Positions 25,084-33,820 of a stretch of DNA of 64,000 nt are shown in pieces. Under the pieces are notes generated by a model that was given only the letters and a program-made list of their open reading frames with translations, was not told the origin of the DNA and ran no database searches. The translations under genes and the position numbers were made by a program. The first letter of the stretch is position 1. The number at the start of each line of letters is the position of its first letter. Source of the DNA: Spirochaetales bacterium (GTDB lineage: Bacteria; Spirochaetota; GWE2-31-10); assembly GCA_017624275.1 (NCBI GenBank), contig JAGANG010000035.1:65003-129002 (forward strand), in the 5' to 3' direction.

Positions 25084-27012
25084 TTAATTTGTAGCCTTAG
25101 GAGCTTCTTTTTTTTCTAAACGAACTATTTTTTCTACTTCTTTTCCTGCACCTACTCTTACTCCCAATGCACCGTAATTTTTTACATCAAGAATTTTAGT
25201 ATCAACAACTTCTTCGTTAATCTTTTGCTTAGGTGTTTTAACGAAATAGAATTTTAGGCGTTCTTCAGGTAAAACTGAAAAGTAATTAATCTTTGCATTT
25301 TCTGCTTTTATAAAGGAATATTCTTTATTTTGCATAAATGAGCTTACTTTAAAACGCTTTATAAAAGTTATATTTTTGTCATTGTCTGTGTAGATTAATG
25401 TATAAACACGCTCTGCATCAAAAATATCTTTATAAAGAACGTCGGTATCGACAAAAGTTTTTCCTTCTACCGGTATAACTTTGAATGTACCTCGCTTATT
25501 AAATACAATGATTTTGTCTTTTGGTTTTACCATCATCGGAGGATTTTCACTTTTTACATCTGTTCCTATAAATCCTGTTTCAGGATTAAAATAAACTTTC
25601 AGTTCTGGTAATTTTATTTCTGATGTATCTACGACTTTTATCGATGATATTTCTGTTTTTCTAGGGAAATCAGAGCTGTATTTTTTATCGATTTCTTTCA
25701 GATAACCGATAGCATAAGGTTTTAGATGTGCAATATTATAACGAACTTTTTCCAATGCCTTAACAATATCATCAATGGTTTTTCTGTTTTTGTTCATGTC
25801 GTAACGAGAAATTCTTTTTATTTTGATTTCCAAAAGTCGTTCAATATCGTCTGTTGTAAGATCTCTGATGAACATTTCCTTAAAACGATTCATAGACTTT
25901 TCTACAGTCTGCAAAATCAGCGGATATTCTTCCAATTCTTCGATTTCTTTATAAATACGGTTTTCTATAAAAATTTGTTCCAGTGTCAATTGTTGCAATT
26001 GTTCTGATAAAGTAGCTTCTTTGTGGTGAAGTTCTTTGTCCAATATTTGTAAAAGACATTCAGAATTGTATTTTAACAAATCCGTAACAGTCATTAATTT
26101 AGGCTTGTTGTTTACAATTGCAATCATGCTGGTGTTTATTACAAGTTCACAATCTGTAAATGCATACAATCCTTTAAGTAAATTGTCCGCATTTTCACCT
26201 CTTGCACTTTTTACTTCAATTTCAACTTTTTCAGTAGTAAAGTCATTAATCGAGCTGATTTTTATTTGATTTTTACGTGACGCATTTTCTATTGAATTGA
26301 TAATTGATTCTGTTGTTGTTCCGTAAGGAATCTCCTTTATCAAAACTGTTTTATCATCTTTCTTTTCAATTCTTGCACGAATACGAACTTTTCCCAATCC
26401 GTCACGATACTCGGAAACATCCATTATTCCGCCTTGTTGAAAATCCGGATATAAAGGAATATTTTCGCCTTTAAGCAAAGAAATTTCGGCTGCGAGTACT
26501 TCTTTAAAATTGTGCGGTAATATTTTGGTAGACATACCGACGGCGATTCCTTCTGCCCCCAGTAATAATAAAACCGGAAGTTTTGCCGGAAGTGTAATCG
26601 GTTCTTTGTGACGCCCGTCGTAATTGTCCATATATTCGGTAACGCTCGGATTGAATAAAACCTCTTTTGCCAAACCGTTTAAACGACATTCGATATAACG
26701 TGCGGCAGAAGCTCTGTCCCCGGTTAAAATATTTCCGAAATTTCCTTGTTTATCTATAAAATATTCTTTATTTGCCAAAACAACCAATGCATCAACAATC
26801 GAAGCGTCTCCGTGAGGATGATATTGCATTGTGTTACCGGCTACATTTGCAACCTTATTAAAACGTCCGTCATCTTTTTCGTACATAGCATGAAAAATAC
26901 GACGTTGAACAGGCTTCAGTCCGTCTGCTGCATCTGGAATAGCACGATCTTTAATTACATAAGACGCATATTCCATAAAGTTTCTATCAAATAAATCATT
27001 AAGACTATTCAT
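25084..27012 (-). CDS. parC: DNA topoisomerase IV subunit A (GyrA/ParC family)
   Basis: DNA breakage-reunion subunit of a type IIA topoisomerase. The catalytic Tyr is Y106 in SAARYIECRL; VQRRIFHAMYEKD and YHPHGDASIVDAL are family motifs. At 642 residues it is short because the C-terminal beta-pinwheel is reduced, and no GyrA-box is seen, which favours ParC over GyrA. The residue after HPHGD is Ala, where quinolone-sensitive enzymes have Ser. It lies 12 nt after parE in one operon. A charged C-terminal tail (VRLEKKEAPKATN) ends the protein. Confidence 0.9.
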   Translation of the reverse strand: MNSLNDLFDRNFMEYASYVIKDRAIPDAADGLKPVQRRIFHAMYEKDDGRFNKVANVAGNTMQYHPHGDASIVDALVVLANKEYFIDKQGNFGNILTGDRASAARYIECRLNGLAKEVLFNPSVTEYMDNYDGRHKEPITLPAKLPVLLLLGAEGIAVGMSTKILPHNFKEVLAAEISLLKGENIPLYPDFQQGGIMDVSEYRDGLGKVRIRARIEKKDDKTVLIKEIPYGTTTESIINSIENASRKNQIKISSINDFTTEKVEIEVKSARGENADNLLKGLYAFTDCELVINTSMIAIVNNKPKLMTVTDLLKYNSECLLQILDKELHHKEATLSEQLQQLTLEQIFIENRIYKEIEELEEYPLILQTVEKSMNRFKEMFIRDLTTDDIERLLEIKIKRISRYDMNKNRKTIDDIVKALEKVRYNIAHLKPYAIGYLKEIDKKYSSDFPRKTEISSIKVVDTSEIKLPELKVYFNPETGFIGTDVKSENPPMMVKPKDKIIVFNKRGTFKVIPVEGKTFVDTDVLYKDIFDAERVYTLIYTDNDKNITFIKRFKVSSFMQNKEYSFIKAENAKINYFSVLPEERLKFYFVKTPKQKINEEVVDTKILDVKNYGALGVRVGAGKEVEKIVRLEKKEAPKATN

Positions 27013-27024
27013 TTATTGCGTCTC

Positions 27025-28839
27025 CTATATCAAATTTTCCATAATATAATCTTTTCTTTCAGGTGTATTATTTCCCATATAAAAACCGAGAGATTTTTTT
27101 ATTTCATTCAAATGTTCTACGGTGACTTTGGTCAATTTTATATCATCTCCGATGAATTGCCCGAATTCTTTCGGCGATATTTCTCCCAGCCCTTTAAAAC
27201 GAGTAATTTCGTGATTTTTAATTTTTTTCATTGCCTTTTCTTTTTCTTCTTCCGTATAGCAATAAACTGTTTGCTGTTTGTTTCGTACACGGAACAGCGG
27301 AGTTTCCAATATATACAAATGACCTTTAAGAGGAACTTGCTCAAACAATACAAGAAAGAATGTCATAACGAGATTTCTGATATGAAAACCGTCGACATCG
27401 GCATCGGTAGCAATTACGACTTTATTGTAACGTAATCCTTCTATTCCGTTTTCAATGCCTAATGCTTTCATTAGATTGTAGATTTCTTCATTTTTGTAAA
27501 TAGTAGATTTTGTATGACCGTAAGTATTAAGCGGTTTACCTCGTAAAGAAAAAATAGCTTGTGTCATTACATTACGACTCGGTCCGATACTTCCCGACGC
27601 AGAATCCCCTTCGGTAATGAAAATCATTGTATTTTCTCTGTCTTTTGCATATTTAGGATTGTCGTCGTTGTAATGAATTTTACAATCTTTTAATTTGGGG
27701 ATATTCAATGCAACTTTTTTAGATTTTTCTCTTGCTTCTTTTTGAACTTTCTGAAATTCACTACGAATCATTTCATTGTATTTAATACGTTCTAAAATTT
27801 TATCAGCGATTTCTTTATTTCTATTGAGGAACAAAACTAATGATTCTTTTATTTTTGCTATTAAATCACTTTTTATATCTGTATTTCCTAGTTTATTTTT
27901 AGTTTGTGATTCAAATATCGGATTTTTTAATTTTATGGCTATTGCACCTACAAAACCTTCGCGAACATCGGAACCATTAAAATTTTTACCGGAAAACTCA
28001 TTTATTCCTTTTAAAATAGCTTCTCGGAATGCTGCTTGATGTGTACCGCCGTCGTTAGTGTGCTGACCGTTTACAAAAGAAAAGTAATTTTCTCCGATTT
28101 CGGGAATATGACAAAATGCGTATTCTAATTTATCATCTACATAATGAATAATCGGATATAAAGCTTCGTCTGCTACTTCCACGTCAAGCAAATCTTTCAA
28201 ACCGTTACTGCTGAAAAATTCCTCTCCGTTAAAATATAATTTCAAATTTCTGTTTAAATACGAATAATTTTTTACTCGCTCGGTAATAAAATCACCGTTT
28301 ATCTGATAATTTCCGAATATTTCATCATCCGGAATAAACTCCATATATGTTCCGCTGCGTTCTTTTGATGAACTTCCGCTTTTTTCTGATATTTTTTTTC
28401 CTCTGGAGAAAATAATTTCTTTATATTTTCCGTCTCGATATGAACGTACTAAAAAATGTGACGACAACGCATTAACAGCTTTTGTTCCGACTCCGTTTAA
28501 ACCTACAGAAAATTGGAAAACGTCATCGTTAAATTTTCCGCCGGTATTAATGATAGAAACACAATCTTCCAATTTACCCAGAGGTATTCCTCGACCGTAA
28601 TCACGCACACTTGCAAGTTTGTTTTCAAGTCGAATTTCAATTTTATCACCGAAACCCATAATGTATTCGTCAATAGAATTATCAATAACTTCTTTTAACA
28701 GAATATAAACTCCGTCATCGTATTGAGTTCCGTCACCTAATCTACCGATATACATTCCGCTTCTTGCACGGATATGTTCCAATGGGCTTAAAGTTTTAAT
28801 TTTGTCTTCTGTATAATTATGATTTGCTTCTTTTGCCAT
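27025..28839 (-). CDS. parE: DNA topoisomerase IV subunit B (GyrB/ParE family)
   Basis: ATPase subunit partnering the downstream parC product. GHKL ATP site: EVIDNSIDEYIMGFG (N-box), VRDYGRGIP (G1), GVGTKAVNALS (lid). Transducer region, then TOPRIM with FITEGDSASGS and ATDADVDGFHIRNL. C-terminal RFKGLGEISPKEFGQFI. At 604 residues it is short for GyrB, and it lacks the extra insert of enterobacterial GyrB, consistent with ParE. It is first in the parE-parC operon and divergent from the SpoIIE phosphatase gene. The 265-bp gap between them holds no recognisable gene. Confidence 0.92.
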   Translation of the reverse strand: MAKEANHNYTEDKIKTLSPLEHIRARSGMYIGRLGDGTQYDDGVYILLKEVIDNSIDEYIMGFGDKIEIRLENKLASVRDYGRGIPLGKLEDCVSIINTGGKFNDDVFQFSVGLNGVGTKAVNALSSHFLVRSYRDGKYKEIIFSRGKKISEKSGSSSKERSGTYMEFIPDDEIFGNYQINGDFITERVKNYSYLNRNLKLYFNGEEFFSSNGLKDLLDVEVADEALYPIIHYVDDKLEYAFCHIPEIGENYFSFVNGQHTNDGGTHQAAFREAILKGINEFSGKNFNGSDVREGFVGAIAIKLKNPIFESQTKNKLGNTDIKSDLIAKIKESLVLFLNRNKEIADKILERIKYNEMIRSEFQKVQKEAREKSKKVALNIPKLKDCKIHYNDDNPKYAKDRENTMIFITEGDSASGSIGPSRNVMTQAIFSLRGKPLNTYGHTKSTIYKNEEIYNLMKALGIENGIEGLRYNKVVIATDADVDGFHIRNLVMTFFLVLFEQVPLKGHLYILETPLFRVRNKQQTVYCYTEEEKEKAMKKIKNHEITRFKGLGEISPKEFGQFIGDDIKLTKVTVEHLNEIKKSLGFYMGNNTPERKDYIMENLI

Positions 28840-29104
28840 AAGCCTTATCCTTTCAAATAATATTCCGGTTCAAGTGTATTAATTTATAATGAAATTAATG
28901 TTTTTGATAATGAAATGTGATTTATTATCAATAATAAATAGAAATGCTATTGTTCTAAAATAAAAAATGCTAATAACATGAAAGAATCAAATTGTCAATT
29001 TTTGAATCTTTTTCGGGATAAGAGATACTTTTTTAAAAAAATCTGTAGATTAAAAAGTATTTTATTGTATTATTCCTTGATTATTTTTCTCAAAAGGATT
29101 TCTA

Positions 29105-31048
29105 ATGCAAAAATCTATTAAGAATTTACTTTATAAAAGCCATTTATCGGTAATTGCACTGGCGTCTTGTGCAACTTTACTTATAATTCTATCTTTTGTT
29201 TTAAGATTTTCATATTCAAATACAAAAGAAATTATCAGTGATATACGTGTAAATTGGGAAAATGCAGATCGAAATATTCAATTAAGCGTTACACGATGGT
29301 TAAAAGGAAAACCTTTTAAAAAGACAAAAGAAAGTATAAAACATACTACGGATAATTTATTAATACTAAAGAAAAGAACAAATACTTTTCTCTATCCCAA
29401 AGACTTCAGAAAAGATATTCAACAAGCTTCACAATCATGGAAATTGCTCAATGAAGAAAAACTTGAATCAATAATGGAAAAGCTTGATGCTTTTACTAAA
29501 AGTAACAGTTTTTTAAAAATGGAGACTGAAGATAAACTGAAATATTTTGAAACAACGCCGAACAATTATCTTCAAAATCTTAATTTACGTGAATTAATCT
29601 ACAATTATAAAACTCGTAATAACGGGAAATGGGATAAACTTACGCAACAAGGCGTGGAACTTTTAGATCAAATAAATTTGATGTATACATATACAGACAG
29701 TTTTTCAAAAAAGCTTGAAAGCATTGCTGAAGAGATTGATTCGTTGTTAAAAATAATTACTTTATTATGTTTTATTTCCGTTGCTATTCTAGTAATTCTC
29801 CAAGTAATAATCGGATTGTTGCTTACTAAAAAGACTAATAATTTGATTTCATCACCTTTAATGCAGTCTTCACAAAAGTTGATTAATTTTGTAGGAAAAA
29901 GTTTAGAAAATCAAGAAAACACAGATGATAATAAATTCTTAAATGAAGTAGAACAACTTCAATACAGTGTAGATACTCTTATAAATTATTACAATCAAAT
30001 AGCACAAACCGCAGAAAAATTGGCGATCGGTGATACAACAGAAAATATTACTCCAGTGTCACAAAATGATGTAATCGGTAATGCGTTTTATGACATCTCC
30101 AGCTATTTGCAAAATCTTGCACGAGGTGCTAATGAAATTATCGATGGAAATTATGATTATAAAATTGATGAGAAGTCTGAAAAAGATATTCTAGCTCAAA
30201 CTTATAATCGTCTTGCAGTTTCAATTTCGGATTTATTAAATAAAACAAAGGAAATTGCTCGTTTGGAATCAGAATTTCAAGCTGCGTCAAAAATTCAAAG
30301 TTCTATGCTTCCTATGCATGAAGAGCATATTGCCGGATATGAATTGTCTCATTCTCTTATTACGGCTACGGAAGTCGGTGGTGATAATTATGATTTTAGA
30401 CATTGCAGCAAGGGGAATTGGTTTTCTATCGGTGACGTTTCCGGGCATGGGCTTGAAGCCGGTATTATCGCTTTAATCGCTCAATCTGCATTTAATTACG
30501 GGATTTATCTTTTTGAAAATCTCGAAGAAAATGAAAAATTACCGATTGAAATGTATCAATATGTGAATAAAACAGTTTATTTATTAAATAAACAAAGAAA
30601 TAACTCAGATTCTTTTATTACTATGAATTATTTCTTTGAACATGACGGAAAGTTTTACGGTGCAGGTGCTCACGAAAGTCCTTTGATTTACCGTGCAGCT
30701 ACCGGAGAAGTTGAAGAATTTAAACAGCTTACCGGAAATACTTTGTTTTTGGGAATTATTGAAGAAATAGATGCAGAGCCTTCGTATTGTTCTTTTGAAC
30801 TTTATCCTGATGATATTTTACTTTTATATACAGATGGTTTGATAGAAGCAAAAAATGAAAATAATGAGCAATTTGATATTCCGAGAGTAAAAGATTTGCT
30901 TAAAAAATACGCTAATTTGCCTTTATCAGAAATCAAAGAAAAGATTTATAGCGAATTAAGCAGTTTTACTGAAAAAGGTGACAGAGCAAGATATAACGGA
31001 AAGTTTGCCGATGATGTAACGATTTTCCTGATAAAGAAAAAAGCTTAG
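29105..31048 (+). CDS. Membrane SpoIIE/RsbU-type PP2C phosphatase with HAMP
   Basis: Signalling phosphatase of 647 residues. Order: membrane helix (about 17-36), extracytoplasmic helical sensor (about 40-210), second helix (about 217-240), HAMP-like region (two copies possible, about 240-375), coiled-coil linker with AASKIQSSMLP, then the PP2C/SpoIIE domain. Metal-site motifs are TEVGGDNYDF, IGDVSGHGLEAGI, YTDGLIEAKN and ADDVTIFLI. These enzymes dephosphorylate anti-anti-sigma-type STAS proteins. No STAS or anti-sigma gene is adjacent, though a GHKL-like protein is encoded at 49419. AAAGGA lies 7 nt upstream of the ATG. It is monocistronic with a terminator at 31081. Confidence 0.88.
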   Translation: MQKSIKNLLYKSHLSVIALASCATLLIILSFVLRFSYSNTKEIISDIRVNWENADRNIQLSVTRWLKGKPFKKTKESIKHTTDNLLILKKRTNTFLYPKDFRKDIQQASQSWKLLNEEKLESIMEKLDAFTKSNSFLKMETEDKLKYFETTPNNYLQNLNLRELIYNYKTRNNGKWDKLTQQGVELLDQINLMYTYTDSFSKKLESIAEEIDSLLKIITLLCFISVAILVILQVIIGLLLTKKTNNLISSPLMQSSQKLINFVGKSLENQENTDDNKFLNEVEQLQYSVDTLINYYNQIAQTAEKLAIGDTTENITPVSQNDVIGNAFYDISSYLQNLARGANEIIDGNYDYKIDEKSEKDILAQTYNRLAVSISDLLNKTKEIARLESEFQAASKIQSSMLPMHEEHIAGYELSHSLITATEVGGDNYDFRHCSKGNWFSIGDVSGHGLEAGIIALIAQSAFNYGIYLFENLEENEKLPIEMYQYVNKTVYLLNKQRNNSDSFITMNYFFEHDGKFYGAGAHESPLIYRAATGEVEEFKQLTGNTLFLGIIEEIDAEPSYCSFELYPDDILLLYTDGLIEAKNENNEQFDIPRVKDLLKKYANLPLSEIKEKIYSELSSFTEKGDRARYNGKFADDVTIFLIKKKA

Positions 31049-31080
31049 CTTAGATTTTATAAAAAACTTTTGTATATAGA

Positions 31081-31136
31081 AATGCACCCGCTGAAATTAG
31101 TTGAATAAAGTTTAATTTTAGCAGGTGCATTTTTTA
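31081..31136 (+). terminator. Rho-independent terminator of the SpoIIE-family gene
   Basis: A long stem with AATGCACC...GCTGAAATTA on the left and TAATTTTAGC...GGTGCATT on the right (31081-31131, one internal mismatch and one wobble), followed by a T-run. Confidence 0.85.
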
Positions 31137-31152
31137 TTGAAATATAAAAAAT

Positions 31153-31198
31153 AAAAAAACTCGTCGAGAAAAAATAAATCCTCTCGACGAGTTTTTTT
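31153..31198. terminator. Bidirectional terminator between convergent units
   Basis: AAAAAAACTCGTCGAGA and its complement TCTCGACGAGTTTTTTT, with a 12-nt loop. A7 and T7 flank the stem, so it works on both strands. On the minus strand it ends the ABC importer operon. Confidence 0.9.
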
Positions 31199-31219
31199 GT
31201 TATACAAAATAGCTGTTAT

Positions 31220-32446
31220 TTATCCTTTTACTGCTCCGGCTATTACACCTTTAATGATATAACGTTGCATAAACATATAAAAGATAATTACAGGGAAAAC
31301 TGCAAGTACCAATGATGCCAATTCCATTCCGAAGTCTCTGGAATATGCACCTCGGGTATAATATTGTGCTAACTGAATTGTAACAACTTTTTTTGTAAGT
31401 ATAATTAATGGTAATAAAAAGTCATTCCAAATCCATAAAACATCTAAAATTGCAATAGTTGAAGTAATCGGTGTCAATAAAGGTAAGACTATAGAGAAAA
31501 ATGTTTTAAATCGCCCTGCACCGTCTAATGATGCAGATTCTTCTAATTCTATAGGAATTCCTTTTATAAAACCATGATACATAAAAATTGCCATAGGACA
31601 TCCTACAGCCATGTAAATTAATACTATTCCCGGAATAGTACCGGCACATCCCATCATTTTTGCCACTTTTACTAAAGGAAACATTATTACTTGAAACGGA
31701 ACAACCATTGCAAAGGTAAAAAACAAGAAAACAATCCAACTTAATTTTGTTTCAGTTCTTACTAAAGCATAAGCAGCCATAGAGCTGATTAATATAATTC
31801 CTACAACACTCAAAATGGTTATTATCAAAGTGTTGAAAAATACAGTAGGAAATTTTGTCAATTTCCAAGAACTTCCGTAGTTTTTCAGGAAATTTTTTCC
31901 TACAGTATTAAAAGAACCTGTAGATTTTAACAAATTAATCAATTTGGTTTTGTTTTCCGGTGATATTTTCTCTTTTTTCAAAGTATAAACACCGTCAAAA
32001 CTTTTATACAATTCAGAACGTATTTTACTTTTTAAAATATCTGATCTGATATTTTGGACTATTTGAGTATTAAAATTTTGACGAGATAATTCTTTAGGTA
32101 ATGAAAAACCGATATTTTTTTCCATAGATTTTATTTTTTTAGAATTTTCCGAATATCTTCTGACATATCGCCCTTCTTTAAAGTCATAAAAAGAAGAAAA
32201 GAAGAGTCTGTCATTTTCAGATAATCTATTTAATATTGATCCTTCAAAATGTCGTTGTTCCATTTTTTTAGGAATAGACATTGTAAATGATGGTAATGAA
32301 GCAATATTCATTTGAATTTCAGTATTACTTTTAAAAGAATTTATAAAAGTCAAAATTACCGGAATCAAAAAGATAAAAGCTGCAACAAAGAGAAATACTT
32401 CATATAAAAACATTAATGCTTTTTTTTCTTTTCTTTTGGGAATCAT
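31220..32446 (-). CDS. Sugar ABC transporter permease, MalG type, with large extracytoplasmic insertion
   Basis: Inner-membrane permease of the CUT1 class. The EAA loop reads EESASLDGAGRFKTFFSIVLP, and FNTLIITILSVVGIILISSMAAY and the C-terminal QRYIIKGVIAGAVKG are typical of MalG. Unusually, about 135 residues (about 60-195) lie between helix 1 and helix 2, where normal MalG has about 50. The insert contains SENDRLFFSSFYDFKEGRYV and a second YTLKKEKIS segment. A similar motif occurs in the partner permease. At 408 residues it is much longer than the usual 280. It starts 9 nt after malF. The ATPase is not encoded here and is presumably shared. Confidence 0.88.
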   Translation of the reverse strand: MIPKRKEKKALMFLYEVFLFVAAFIFLIPVILTFINSFKSNTEIQMNIASLPSFTMSIPKKMEQRHFEGSILNRLSENDRLFFSSFYDFKEGRYVRRYSENSKKIKSMEKNIGFSLPKELSRQNFNTQIVQNIRSDILKSKIRSELYKSFDGVYTLKKEKISPENKTKLINLLKSTGSFNTVGKNFLKNYGSSWKLTKFPTVFFNTLIITILSVVGIILISSMAAYALVRTETKLSWIVFLFFTFAMVVPFQVIMFPLVKVAKMMGCAGTIPGIVLIYMAVGCPMAIFMYHGFIKGIPIELEESASLDGAGRFKTFFSIVLPLLTPITSTIAILDVLWIWNDFLLPLIILTKKVVTIQLAQYYTRGAYSRDFGMELASLVLAVFPVIIFYMFMQRYIIKGVIAGAVKG

Positions 32447-32455
32447 TTTATCTCC

Positions 32456-33691
32456 TTAGTATTGAAGCTCTTTTTTCTTCATTATAGATAATTGAACAAT
32501 AGAAATTGCCATTATTATCAATAATAAAATTATAGCTTGTGCTGTACTGTAACCTACTCTTTCTTGTTTAAATGCTTCAAAGTAAACATTTAATACGAAA
32601 CTCGTTGTTTTGTTTGCTCCGTTTGTTAATGCAAGCATTATTTCAAAACATTTCAAACTGTTAGTCAGAGTGATGAAAAATGAAATTGTCATTGATGGTG
32701 CTAACAAAGGAAGCGTTATATTTGTAAAACGTTGCCAATTATTTGCTCCGTCAATGGATGCGACTTCTAAAATATCTGTCGGAATACTTTGTAATCCGGC
32801 AAGATAAATTATCATTATATATCCGACACCTTGCCAAACAGAAGTCAAAACAATAGCCCATGGTGCTGTATTTTCATAAACCAGCCAGTTTTTCCAACCT
32901 AAAGCTCCGAATCCTTCACGGAAAATAAACGACCATATATAAGCTACAATAATAAGACTTACAACATTAGGAAGGAAAAACATTGTACGCAAAGATTTTT
33001 TGTGTTTGATTTTTGAATCAAGTGCCAATGCTAAAAGTAAAGCTATTACATTTATAAGTAACATATTGAAAAAGGTATAAAATAAAGTAAAACCTATTAC
33101 TTCTTTAAACTTTTCATCATGGAATAGTCTTATATAATTTTTAAAACCGACGTTTTTAATATTGTGATAGTAGTTTTTAGCTAAAATTTTCTTAATATAA
33201 AAACGGTCTAATAAAGAAACTTCATTTTTTAATACGTATGTATCTTGCTTTAATTCATAAAAGGAATTAAGTTTGTTCTTTTCGTCATTTGAAAATAAAT
33301 TAGAACAATTTGATTCTTCTAAAATCTTTTTAGCTTTTTCATAAACATCATCATCTAATGTAAGATTAAGAGTGTAATATTCATTGGGATTTAAAGTATA
33401 AATATTTTCAATTTCATTTTTACCGCTGTTTATTTTTGATAAAAATTTTTCATTAAAATCATTTTTACTTATTTCTATAGGTAAGTTTTTCTCAATTAAA
33501 AGGTTAAACTTTTTTGCAGACATTTGAATGGGAATATCAGGTGTTTTCCCATTCCAGTTTAAAAAAGAATATTGTACTCCGAGAAAAAAAGGGAGTAGAA
33601 AAAATATTAAATATAAAACAAAGGCAGGAAGAATAAATAAATAAAAAGCTTTTCCTAAACCTTTATCTCTATATCCGGAAATATGTTTCAT
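32456..33691 (-). CDS. Sugar ABC transporter permease, MalF type, with extracytoplasmic insertion
   Basis: CUT1 permease with the EAA loop LEVASIDGANNWQRFTNITLP and the FFLPNVVSLIIVAYIWSFIF block. A roughly 130-residue insertion (about 50-180) follows helix 1. It contains SNDEKNKLNSFYELKQDTYV and resembles the MalG insertion of the same operon. E. coli MalF also has a large periplasmic loop, but between helices 3 and 4, so this is not the same domain. Total 411 residues. It lies downstream of the binding-protein gene, separated by 129 bp containing a hairpin that may reduce permease expression. Confidence 0.88.
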   Translation of the reverse strand: MKHISGYRDKGLGKAFYLFILPAFVLYLIFFLLPFFLGVQYSFLNWNGKTPDIPIQMSAKKFNLLIEKNLPIEISKNDFNEKFLSKINSGKNEIENIYTLNPNEYYTLNLTLDDDVYEKAKKILEESNCSNLFSNDEKNKLNSFYELKQDTYVLKNEVSLLDRFYIKKILAKNYYHNIKNVGFKNYIRLFHDEKFKEVIGFTLFYTFFNMLLINVIALLLALALDSKIKHKKSLRTMFFLPNVVSLIIVAYIWSFIFREGFGALGWKNWLVYENTAPWAIVLTSVWQGVGYIMIIYLAGLQSIPTDILEVASIDGANNWQRFTNITLPLLAPSMTISFFITLTNSLKCFEIMLALTNGANKTTSFVLNVYFEAFKQERVGYSTAQAIILLLIIMAISIVQLSIMKKKELQY

Positions 33692-33750
33692 TAATTACCT
33701 CTATTACAAAGATATTAAAAAAAGTCCCTGTTAATATCACGGCACCTAAA

Positions 33751-33803
33751 AAAAGGGAAGCGTTTAAAATGATTTTCATCACTTCAAAAAGTACTTCCCT
33801 TTT
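33751..33803 (-). terminator. Intercistronic attenuating hairpin between binding protein and permeases
   Basis: On the minus strand AAAAGGGAAG and CTTCCCTTTT close a structured 33-nt loop (plus-strand arms 33751-33760 and 33794-33803), followed by a T7 run. The loop holds a small internal palindrome around ATGATTTTCAT. It would let the binding protein be made in excess of the permeases. Confidence 0.7.
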
Positions 33804-33820
33804 ATTTTTTTTATAAAAAC

